NCBI GenBank assembly: GCA_963402885.1
Contig: OY727099.1
Coordinates: 9,164,001-9,228,000 of the forward strand
DNA: 64,000 bases
Direction: 5' to 3'
From: Antedon bifida
Taxonomy: Eukaryota; Echinodermata; Crinoidea; Comatulida; Antedonidae
Of this stretch, positions 19,517-29,380 are shown piece by piece. A program made the position numbers and the translations under genes. Under the pieces are notes generated by a model, which saw only the letters and a program-made list of their open reading frames with translations, was not told where the DNA came from and searched no databases. The first letter of the stretch is position 1; the number at the start of each line of letters is the position of its first letter.

Positions 19517-21091
19517 TTAATTTACATACATGGGGAAGAGTAGATCACTAATTTCATCTTCTTGTTTATCAATTCTTTTGATAAAATGTCCATTACTACT
19601 GAATAGTTGTAGTTGTTTGTAACTTGCTATGATGATGTTATCATCCTCATCAACTACAACTTCATGTGGCATCCACACCTTACCATCTTTATTATCGATG
19701 ACGAGTACTTTCATTGACTTGTCCTTGTCATCATACAATAATATTTGATTCTGTCCAACATCTGCTACAAGTACTTTTTTTTAAAGTGTAACATCAACGT
19801 ATGTACTTCCTTCCTTTTGTGTTTCTATCTTCTTCAACTGCTTACCACTATTAATGTCAAACAGCACACATCTATTTCCTCCATCTGCTACATATATAAC
19901 ATTAGTTGCCTTATCTATGTGAATACCACATGGATATTTCAATACACCCTTACCAATGGATTTGATCACATGACCATTCATATCACATACTTGAATGCAT
20001 TTATTACCAATATCACTGAATGCTATGTTGCCATTCTTCATTCTGTACATTCTGTTAATCATCACATCTTTTGGTAGTGTAATCTTGCTTATACATTCTC
20101 CTGATTGGTTGTACTTGTAAATTTCATTTGTCACAAATGAAACCTCTACTTTGATAGGAAGTGGTTTGAATACAACATTCCCAATGTCATTTTCTTTCAA
20201 TAAATCAATTGGATGTTTGTTTCTGATAAAGTTGATTTGTCTTGTAGTACTGACTTGCTTGATTTCTTCAGACTTAGTAATTTCATCCATCATTTTATTT
20301 AATACAATCTCACTTGATTTCATAGCAGTTGCTGTCTCACTCTTTAGAAACTGATTTAGGGAACTCATATTTGTGTTTAATTCAGCGTTGATTTTTGTTA
20401 ATTTTGTAATTTGTACGTCATTAACTTTCTTTTCATTTTCATAATTTGCTTCAACTTTTTTCTTCATTTCATCTGCTTTTTTCTGGATTATTAAAAACAT
20501 TTCTTGAACTTGGTTATCAATATCTGTGAGACTTGCATCTTTACTTTCTTCTAGTTCTTTAGCATTCTTTGTGACTATTTTGAGTACATTTTCTATTTTT
20601 TGTATCGATTCATTGGCAGCTTTCTTTAAGTCTTCTGATGTTTCCTTAAACGTATTAAATGCTGTAACAATGTTAATTAGTTCATGTTTTCCATCTCCTG
20701 CGGCATGTTCCATTTCAGTGCATTCTACACATATTGGTACTTTACATTTTGTGCAATACATCTCTAATGGTTTAGCATGAGAGGCACACAGAGAGGCAGT
20801 GCCTTTAGCCCCATCTTTCTCTTCATGTTGTTTGATGGTTTCCAAGAGGTTGTTAAGAATTGTATTTGGGGCAAGTTTTTCAAGCCCTCCTACTGGAATA
20901 GGATACTCTTTGCGACAAATAGGGCATGTTAGCTTGCCATGATTGGTTTGAACCCAATTCTCCAAACACTTCAGACGGAAACTATGAAGGCAGCTAAGTG
21001 ATTTTGGGTCTTCTAGTCTTCCATTACAGATAGAACATTCTAGTACTTTATCATCTATATCTCCAAGTAAACTAATGTCGTTGCTAGCCAT
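19517..21091 (-). pseudogene. TRIM-NHL copy 3, decayed
   Basis: Same architecture as TRIM-4 but with several lesions. The RING zinc-ligand Cys in HSFCLKC is changed to Arg (CGT for TGT, near 20978). The first propeller segment (GEPYGLAKFDDCFL in TRIM-4) is deleted in frame. A TAA occurs at about 19781 where the paralogues read TKTGK, within a shortened A-run. Downstream coding resumes in the same frame (19517-19738) and then lacks about 26 C-terminal residues including the last blade strand. A truncated 436-residue product without RING activity could still be made. The start ATG at 21091 follows the acceptor ATATTGCAG as in the other copies. Confidence 0.88.
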
Positions 21092-21353
21092 CCTGCAATA
21101 TTAATTTGTAATCAATATAAATTATTCAATCTAACAATTCTTTATTGTTGATATTCATTTATTTAGGTCAAATTTCCAATATCAAATTCATCTACATTCT
21201 TGTAAATGATTTCTTTTAATGGAGTTAGATTGGATTTGAACCCTTTGAAATAGTCCAATACTAAGGTTGCTTAGCATATAAATTATAATTTGAAACTGCC
21301 AAAGACAATATTAAAAATTCACCTTTTGATAAATGGTTGTACTTAAGCTTCTT

Positions 21354-21410
21354 ATGACGTGCTGATGTGGTTATTAAAAAGTAAGAAAGATTCCAATAGT
21401 TGCTGACGTA
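21354..21410. promoter_or_regulatory. Degenerate TGACGTGG-type sites upstream of TRIM-3
   Basis: TGACGTGC, TGATGTGG and TGACGTAG occur where TRIM-2 and TRIM-4 carry TGACGTGG, so the sites have decayed along with the pseudogene. Confidence 0.35.
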
Positions 21411-21793
21411 GTTAATCATAGGACCTGTTATTTAGTATTCGGTAAAAAAAAAAGTTAAAATTTAACAATCTCTACATTGAAATTGTATTTTCTATAAGAC
21501 AATTTGTCTTAAAATCACTGATTTATCTATTCAATGTTTACCAGAGACCTAGTATAGACTCACCAAAAAGGCAGCAGGTGTTTTTCAACCATTTATTCTT
21601 TTTTGACCCTTTACGATGTCCCTCCTAGCCACACCCATCACATTAACGCGCTAGACTATCATTTCCATACATTAATATGTTCGTAGATAATTGCCACAGG
21701 CATAAAATTGGTTAACTTTCCAGCTAGGCTGACCCCTCTGGGCTCCTGACAATGAAATTGATCGCACGACAGTCCAATTGATACACATTAATA

Positions 21794-22430
21794 TGGGTCA
21801 CAGTGCATTTCGGCCGCCAATCATTTCGGCCGCCGGTTATGGAACGACCAAATTGAAATAGCCAGAAATAACTACAGTATTACAGTGAAAAAAATAACTT
21901 TACCAAGTCTATGGAACGCCACAGAGAACTATGGTCATTTAAACCAGAGATCAGTTGTGCTATGGGCTAAATACATTTTGATTTTGCCGTAGATTTAAAG
22001 TTATATTACGGTATTTTACCGTCTGAATATTTTGGTCAAAATGAATATTGATTTTTTATTTTCTCTCGGAAGATGCGTGTGCTTTGTAAAAATGTGTTTC
22101 TTTATGAATATAATAAATGTAAAACATACGAATAAAAGTGTTTTTGACTGGCACATAAAAATACTTCAGCATCACCTGTTATTATTAAAAAAATATTATT
22201 AATATTCACTGTAGTGATGGCAATGTGCACGCCATAAATATCGCTGCTGTTTCTGGAATTGAAGACCGCCGATTCGGCTTAATAATACAGTATTTAGTAA
22301 AATATTAACATTTTAACACACATGGCGGCCGAAATGAACAATACATATTTTGTCCTTTTTGGCGTTTCATGAATTTGGCAATTCCATAACCAGCGGCCGA
22401 AATGTCTGGCGGCCGAAATGATCAGACACC
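21794..22430. mobile_element. 637-bp insertion with subterminal TTTCGGCCGCC repeats
   Basis: The homologous TRIM-4 flank reads ACACATTAATAAAAGATC (28951-28968). Here the same flank is split, with TTAATA on both sides (21788-21793 and 22431-22436). Both ends carry two inverted copies of TTTCGGCCGCC, followed inward by GGTTATGGAA (left) and its complement (right). A fifth copy is near 22324. No coding capacity. Confidence 0.8.
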
Positions 22431-22436
22431 TTAATA

Positions 22437-22770
22437 AAAGATCATTATTCAACTACCATCTTCATCTTCCAATCTATAATATGCCGAACATCATTTGAAT
22501 ATAGACCTAGGCCTAGTCACATACACTAATATATAATGAAACATCGTATACTCTATCCGTATACCCTCTAACCAATATTTCAATCTTTCTATCGACTAAA
22601 CCCGAAGTACAGTATAAGCCTAGTCGTATCTCGGGACCATTCTATAGTCGCCAAAATGTAGGCTTACTTCATCAAGGCTTCCATGAATGGATGAATATAG
22701 TTGTTGCTGGGAGCAGGAACGCTAGGTAGACCAAACCATGAATATGGATTAACCAAACTCAGTACGATCA
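22437..22770. repeat. Distal part of duplicated TRIM-3 upstream flank
   Basis: Aligns with 28961-29277 upstream of TRIM-4. Both copies contain GCTTACTTCATC (22672-22683 and 29178-29189), which on the minus strand reads as a good splice donor (GATGAA then GTAAGC). A non-coding first exon of the TRIM transcripts may therefore end here. Homology stops just before the sequence leading into the TMED gene. Confidence 0.6.
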
Positions 22771-23797
22771 TTCTGGAAATTCCCTCACAATATATTCAAA
22801 CGCTGAGAGCGCTCTACTCCATGGAGAGATCATTTTTTTTTGCATGTCCGTATTTTGATTTCACACTTGTTTTTTAAAGATGTAATACGGTGTGAATACA
22901 ACTTACAGAGATCTTCTTTTTTTTGCATTTAAATATGTTGCTGTATGTTTATTATCTATAATGTTTGCCTATTGTTTATTATCTAAATGTATCAATAAAT
23001 TACAAAAGATATTTATTTTCTTACATTTTCCCCATTGTGTACTATTGCTGTTTTACTTATTCGCCAGTTTCTAAATGTTTTTCTAATGTATTTATAATGG
23101 ACAAATAATATATCAGTATCAGTATATTTAGTGTGGTTGGTGAAGCGACAGTACTATGTAAAGAAAAATGTAATAAGTAAAATAAATATTTCTAACCAAA
23201 TGAACCACTAAACAAAAAAATGCTGTCGCAACGTATCATACAACCGGTAACCTGTTTCTTCCGAAGCTGTCCGTTCTTCAATGATTAAAGTTTTTTATTT
23301 TCTTTTGTTAATGGAGACTCATGGCAGGGATAATGCAAACATTTAGAATCGAGATGTCGACAATCTGTTGAAAATCGTCATCTACAGGCCTGTGCGAAAG
23401 AAGGTTGGTGGTTGGTGGTTAAGCCCGATAAAAATTCACCATCATCAATAAAGGTTTATAGAGAATATCACTTTTTGTATTCATCACGGGTGCTTGAAAA
23501 CAAAAGTCAGTTTCTTTTTTTTACTTTGATGATGATGAAGACAATTTAGTGGTTGCCGGAACTGGAACTTATGTCTTTTGACAATGTCGGTAATACCGAT
23601 ATGAATAAATGTGAATACTATCGTTACTAATCACATTGCAACCGTAAACAAATCGGCAAATTGTAATTTTTGCGCAAATTATGTTTTATTTCAATCTTGA
23701 ATAGCTTTGTCTTGTGAACGTTGACATAATGGCTCGAAAAAAATTTAAGATTATTCGGAATTAACAATACACGCAGTTATCATTAAATGAAACAGAT
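22771..23797. other. Non-coding stretch between TRIM-3 flank and TRIM relic
   Basis: I see no gene, no inverted repeat and no homology to other parts of the window here beyond simple AT-rich sequence. Confidence 0.4.
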
Positions 23798-24140
23798 TTC
23801 ATCCATCATTTTATTTAATACACTCTCACTTGATTTCATAGCAGTTGCTGGCTCATTCATTAATAACTTCTTTAGGAAACTCAAGTTTGTATTTAATTCA
23901 GAATTTATTGTTCCTAAATTTTTCATTTGTACGTCATTAACTTTCTTTGCATTCTTATAAATCATTTCAACTTTTGTCTTCATTTCATCTGCTTTTTTCT
24001 GGATTATTTTTACCATTTCTTTAACTTGGTTATCAATATCTCTAAGGCTTGCATCTTTACTTTCTTCTAATTTTATTGCATTTTTTTCAACTACTTTGAA
24101 TAAATGTTCTGTTTTTCTAATGGATTCACTGGCAGCTTTA
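23798..24140 (-). pseudogene. TRIM coiled-coil relic
   Basis: In one frame it encodes AASESIRKTEHLFKVVEKNA through KMMDEI, which is the coiled-coil region of the family. It is closest to TRIM-1 (shares EMIYKNAKK and NLGTINSELNTNLSFL). There is no RING, B-box or propeller. It abuts the 3' flank of TRIM-4 homology at about 24150, so it looks like a leftover of a deleted copy. Confidence 0.85.
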
Positions 24141-24483
24141 TTTATTACTTACAAACTTATACAGATTATTTTTAAATTGTAAGCTTTTTATACAAACCTA
24201 ATGGTTTTGTGTGTAATTTTATGAAATACACTCTAAATTAAAAAAACTAAATAGCCCAAATGTTGTGTTTGATAAAAATACACATTTAATGATTAGATTA
24301 AGCATTAAAAACACAAAAGATATTAATTATATTTTTTTCATTTATTATGAATTAGGAAAAAATGGATCATATTCAGATATGTACAAAATTTATAATTTGA
24401 TTTAATAAATTAAATATTTCAATTTATATAGGAAATACTTTATATAATTAATTTATATACATGGGGGAAGAGTAGTCTTGCTT

Positions 24484-26205
24484 TTAATAATTAAACATAT
24501 TGATTGTGTTGTTACTGTAATGTGCTACAGCAACCATACATGGGTTATGAGAAATGATACATAACTGCTGTGGTGAACTAATTCCATCTTCTTGTTTATC
24601 AATTCTTTTGATAAAATGTCCATCACTACTGAATAGTTGTAGTTTGTTGTTACTTGCTACGATGATGTTATCATTCTCATCAACTACTACATCCCATGGC
24701 ATCATCACCTCACCATCTTCATCTCCTTCATTGATGAGTACTTTCAGTGACTTGTCTTTGTCATCATACGATAATACTTGGTTGTCTACTGCATCTGCAA
24801 CAAGTAGTTGACCAGTTTTTGTAAGTGCAACATCAGAGTAGTATCCTCCTAAGAATCCCCTTTGTTTTTCTTTTATCTTGCCACTATTAAGATCAAACAG
24901 CACACATCCTTTGTTCCAATCTGCTACATATATATGATTAGTTGCCTCATCTAGGTGAATACCACGTGGATCCATCAATACACCCTTACCAATGGATTTG
25001 ATCACATGACCATTCATATCACATACTTGAATGCATTTATTACCAAGATCACTGAATGCTATGTTGCCATTCTTCATTTTGTACATTCTGTTAACCATCA
25101 CACCTTCTGATAGTGTAATCTTGCTTATACATTCTCCTGCTTGGTTGTACTTGTGAATTTCATTTCTGATAAATGAAACCAGGAAGCAATCATCAAACTT
25201 TGCTAATCCATAAGGCTCACCCTCTACTTTGATAAGAAGTGGTTTGAATACAATATTTCTAGGCATATCTTCAAGTGATTTGAGTACAACATTCCCAATG
25301 TCATTTTCTTTCAATAAATCAATTGGATGTTTGTTTCTGATAAAGTTAATTTGTCTTGTAGTACTGATTTGCTTGATTTGTTCTGATTTATTAATTTCAT
25401 CCATCAATTTATTTAATACAATCTCATATGATTTCATAGCTATTGCTGTCTCACTCTTTAGTAACTGATTTAGGGAACTCATATTTGTGTTTAATTCAGC
25501 ATTGATTTTTGTTAAATTTGTAATTTGTAAGTCATTAACTTTCTTTTCATTTTCATAATTTTCTTGAACTTTTTTCTTCATTTCATCTGCTTTTTTCTGG
25601 ATTATTAAAAACATTTCTTGAACTTGGTTATCAATATCTGTGAGACTTGCATCTTTACTTTCTTCTAGTTCTTTAGCATTCTTTGTGACTATTTTGAGTA
25701 CATTTTCTATTTTTTCTATCGATTCATTGGCAGCTTTCTTTAAGTCTTCTGATGTTTCCTTAAACGTATTAAATGCTGTAACAATGTTAATTAGTTCATG
25801 TTTTCCATCCCCAGCAATGTGCTCAAATTCAGTGCATTCTATGCATATTGGTACTTTACATTTTGTACAATACATTTTCAATGGTTGATCATGAGAGGCA
25901 CACAGAGAGGCAGTGCCTTTAGCCTTATTTTTCTCTTCATGTTGTTTGATGGTTTCCAAGAGGTTGTTAAGAATTGTATTTGGGGCAAGTTTTTCAAGAC
26001 CTCCTACTGGAATAGGATACTCTTTGCGACAAATAGGGCATGTTAGCTTGCCATGATTGGTTTGAACCCAATTCTCCAAACATTTCAGACAGAAACTATG
26101 ATGACAGCTAAGTGATTTTGGGTCTTCTAGTCTTTCATTACAAATAGAACATTCTAGTACTTTATCATCTATATCCCCAATTATACTTGTATTCTTACTA
26201 GCCAT
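24484..26205 (-). CDS. TRIM-NHL protein 4; likely E3 ubiquitin ligase
   Basis: The start is taken at ATG 26205 (MASKNTSIIGDIDDK), directly after the acceptor CTATTGCAG and aligned with the other copies. About 573 residues: RING (CSIC, CHHSFCLKC, CPIC; residues ~18-60), B-box2 (CASH, CTKC, CIEC, HIAGDGKH; ~101-140), coiled coil (~145-310) and six NHL-type blades (~325-573; e.g. KMKNGNIAFSD, THxIYVADW-like, NDNIIVAS). It carries a short extra segment (LEDMPRNIVFKPL) before the propeller compared with TRIM-2. Closest paralogue is TRIM-3. A candidate first exon lies 3 kb upstream near 29184, almost back to back with TMED. Substrate unknown. Confidence 0.9.
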   Translation of the reverse strand: MASKNTSIIGDIDDKVLECSICNERLEDPKSLSCHHSFCLKCLENWVQTNHGKLTCPICRKEYPIPVGGLEKLAPNTILNNLLETIKQHEEKNKAKGTASLCASHDQPLKMYCTKCKVPICIECTEFEHIAGDGKHELINIVTAFNTFKETSEDLKKAANESIEKIENVLKIVTKNAKELEESKDASLTDIDNQVQEMFLIIQKKADEMKKKVQENYENEKKVNDLQITNLTKINAELNTNMSSLNQLLKSETAIAMKSYEIVLNKLMDEINKSEQIKQISTTRQINFIRNKHPIDLLKENDIGNVVLKSLEDMPRNIVFKPLLIKVEGEPYGLAKFDDCFLVSFIRNEIHKYNQAGECISKITLSEGVMVNRMYKMKNGNIAFSDLGNKCIQVCDMNGHVIKSIGKGVLMDPRGIHLDEATNHIYVADWNKGCVLFDLNSGKIKEKQRGFLGGYYSDVALTKTGQLLVADAVDNQVLSYDDKDKSLKVLINEGDEDGEVMMPWDVVVDENDNIIVASNNKLQLFSSDGHFIKRIDKQEDGISSPQQLCIISHNPCMVAVAHYSNNTINMFNY

Positions 26206-26510
26206 CCTGCAATAGCATAAATTATTCAAATTAATAGAGAGAGAGATAGTAATGGTTTTTGTTTTAACAGTCTATTCTTTATTGTTGATATTCATTTATT
26301 TGGGTAAAATTAAAATTCATCTACATTCTTATAAATTATTTCTTTTAATGGAGTTAGATTGGATTTAAACCCTTTGAAATAGTCCAACACAAAGTTGCTT
26401 AACATATAAATTATAATTTGAAACTGCTAAAGACCTATATTATTGTAAATAATAAATATTAAAAAGTCACCTTTTGATAAATGGTTGTACTTAAGATTCT
26501 TATTATGTGC

Positions 26511-26597
26511 TGACGTGGTCAATGAAAAGTAAGAAAGATTCCCACAAGGTGCTGACGTGGTTATTGAAATGGAAGAAAGATTCCAATAGGTGAGACG
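26511..26597. promoter_or_regulatory. TGACGTGG sites upstream of TRIM-4
   Basis: TGACGTGG at 26511-26518 and 26553-26560, then GACGTCA at about 26591-26597. Each TGACGTGG is followed by GAAA-rich sequence and AAAGATTCC. The layout repeats that upstream of TRIM-2. Candidate bZIP sites; inferred only. Confidence 0.4.
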
Positions 26598-26810
26598 TCA
26601 TTAATCATGGGACCTGTTTTAGTGTTCGGTAAAAAAAAAGTTAAAATTTAACAATCTCTACATTTAAATTGTATTTGCTATAAGACAATTTGTCTTAAAA
26701 TAACTGATTTATCTATTCAATGTTTACCAGACCTAGGCCTAACACCAAAAAGGCAGCAGGGTTTTTCCAACCAATTTATTCTTTTTTTACCCTTTACGAT
26801 GTCCCTCCTA

Positions 26811-28795
26811 TTATAGGCTAGGCAATCTATCTAAAAAAAAGTGAAGCAAATTGCAAACAGAGACATATTTTTCCTTTTTAAATGGTCACATATGATGAGG
26901 AGATCAAAATTTGAGCATCACACCTCTGTCATTCATCCCGATGATATGCAAATTAGCTTAAATATGCAAATTAGGATGAAATTACAGGGTTGACATATCT
27001 CAAAAACTACTACGGTAGTCCGAAAGAGTTGGTTTTTTCACTAATTTATTCAAAATGTATATATTTATATTTGCTCTAATAAAACATTTTACGAAAAAAT
27101 GACTGGAAGTACAACATTTGACCCTCGACCCCATTTCTCAATGTTTGCATACACAATGTGACTAAAATGTCTGTAGAGACTTCGTTCTGCCCTCAAATGA
27201 CTCGGATACAGGTTTCTAATAGCCAACATAGGACTGTTTAGTAAATCTCAAAATCACACCTGTATCACTCACCTCCGAAGTATGAAAATTATTAGTACAA
27301 GTTACATGAAATATGCAAATTAGGGGGTGAAATTACAGATTCCTGTATATCAAAAACCACTAAGGCTAGAGAGTTGATTATTTCAAAAACTTGTTCAGAA
27401 TGTACATATTTATATTTGCTCTAATGAAACATTTTACGAAAAAATGACCAGAAATACAAAAATTGACCCTCGACCCCATTTATCAATGTTTGCATACACA
27501 ATGTGACTAAAATGTCTGTAGAGACTTTGTTTTGGACTCAAATGACTCAGATACAGGTTTCCTATCGTCGGCATAGGACCGCTTTGTAATTCCCAAAATC
27601 ACGCCTTTGTCACGCATTTTGAAATTATGCTAATTAGTAGTACAAAATTACATGAAATATGCAAATGGGGGTGAAATTACAGTCTTCCCATATCTCTCAA
27701 ACTATTAATGCTAGAGAGTTGATATTTTCAAAGGCTTATTCAGAATGTACATATTTATATTCGCTCTAATAAAACATTTTACGAGAAAATTATCGAAAGT
27801 ATGACATTTGACCCTCGACCCTATTTCTCAATATTTGCATATAATGCAACTAAAATGTATGTACAGACCTTGTTTTGGCCTCAATTGACTTGGATACAGG
27901 TTTTTATATAGCCAGTATAGGACCGTTTAGTAATTCCAAAAGTCAAGCACCTCGAAAGTATGCAAATTCGTAGTACAAGTTATATGAAATATTCAAATTA
28001 CAGTGAATTACCATATCTCGAAAAACCCTAATGACCGATAGTTGTACTTGGAGGTTAGTGATACAGGTGTGATTTTGAGATTTACTTAACAATCCTATGT
28101 TGACTATTAAAAACTTGTATCTGAGCCATTTGAGGGCAGAACAAAGTATCTACAGACATTTTAATTTTATTATAATATGCAATATTGAGAATGGGGTCGA
28201 GGGTCAAATGTCATACTTCCGGTCATTTTTTTTGTAAAATGTTTCATTGGAGCAAATAGAAATATGTACATTCTGAATACGGCTGTGAAAAATCTGTAAT
28301 TTTTCACCCTTTATTTGCATATTTTATTCAACTTGTACTACCAATTTGCATACTTTTGAGGTGTGTGATTTTGGGAATTACAAAGTGGTCCTATGCTGGC
28401 TATTAGGAACCTATATCGGGGTCATTTGATGGCAAAATAAAGTATCTACAGACATTTTAGCCACATTGTGTATGCAAACATTGATAAATGGGGTCGAGGG
28501 TCAAATATTGTACTTCCGGTAATTTTTTCGTAAAATGTTTCATTAGAGCAAATATAAATATATACATTTTGAAAAAATCAGTGAAAAAATCAACTCTCTC
28601 GAACTAGTAGTTTTTGAGATTGTATAACCCTGTAATTTCACCCTAATTTGCATATTTAAGCTAATTTACAGGTGTGTGTGTACAGAGGTGTGATGCTCAA
28701 ATTTTGATCTCCTCATCATATGTGACCATTTAAAAAAGAAAAATCTCTGTTTGCAATTTGTTTTACTCAAAATGATAGATTGCCTAGCCTACTAA
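26811..28795. mobile_element. 2-kb foldback element (long inverted repeat) with TA duplication
   Basis: The two halves are inverted copies: for example ATATGATGAGGAGATCAAAA near 26890 recurs inverted near 28720, and GGCTAGGCAATCTATC at the left end is inverted at the right. Each arm is a tandem array of about 345-bp units marked by GACCCTCGACCCC (near 27120, 27466 and 27810, then inverted near 28195 and 28490). TA flanks both sides (26809-26810, 28796-28797). The TRIM-3 flank has the empty site at 21626-21627. No coding frames. Confidence 0.88.
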
Positions 28796-29183
28796 TAGCC
28801 ACACCCATCAAATTAACGCACCACATCATTTCCATACATTAATATGTTCGTAGATAATTGCCACAGGCATAAAATTGGTTAACTTTCCAGCTAGGCTGAC
28901 CCTTCTGGGCTCCTGACAATGAAATTTATCACATGACAGTCCAATTGATACACATTAATAAAAGATCAATATCCAACTACCATCTTCATCTTCATCTTCC
29001 TATCTATAATAATATGCGGAACATCATTTGAATATAGACCTATAGTAGGCCCCAGTCACATATCTACTTTAATAATAATATACATCGTCTATCCGTATAC
29101 TCTCTAACTAATATTTCAACTAAACGACTAAAGCCGAAGTACAGTATAGTATACATTCTATAGTCACCACCAGGTAGGCTTAC

Positions 29184-29380
29184 TTCATCACTTCTGGATG
29201 ACTAGTTGGGAGCTAGCAGGAACGCTCGGTAGACCAAACCATGGATTAATATGGATTAACCAAACGCAGTACGACGGGTAGTTTCTTGTGTGAACGCATG
29301 GTGAAAATCGTCGCTCGAGTTTCGACAATGTTTGTTGACCGAGTGTGAATGCCACGTATCGTTGTCGGTGTGTTCTCAAG
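29184..29380. promoter_or_regulatory. Probable divergent promoter between TRIM-4 first exon and TMED
   Basis: A conserved minus-strand donor ends at 29184 and the TMED ATG is at 29381. If the donor is real, both transcripts start within about 200 bases. No TATA box is obvious. The left part is duplicated upstream of TRIM-3 but the right part is not. Confidence 0.35.
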
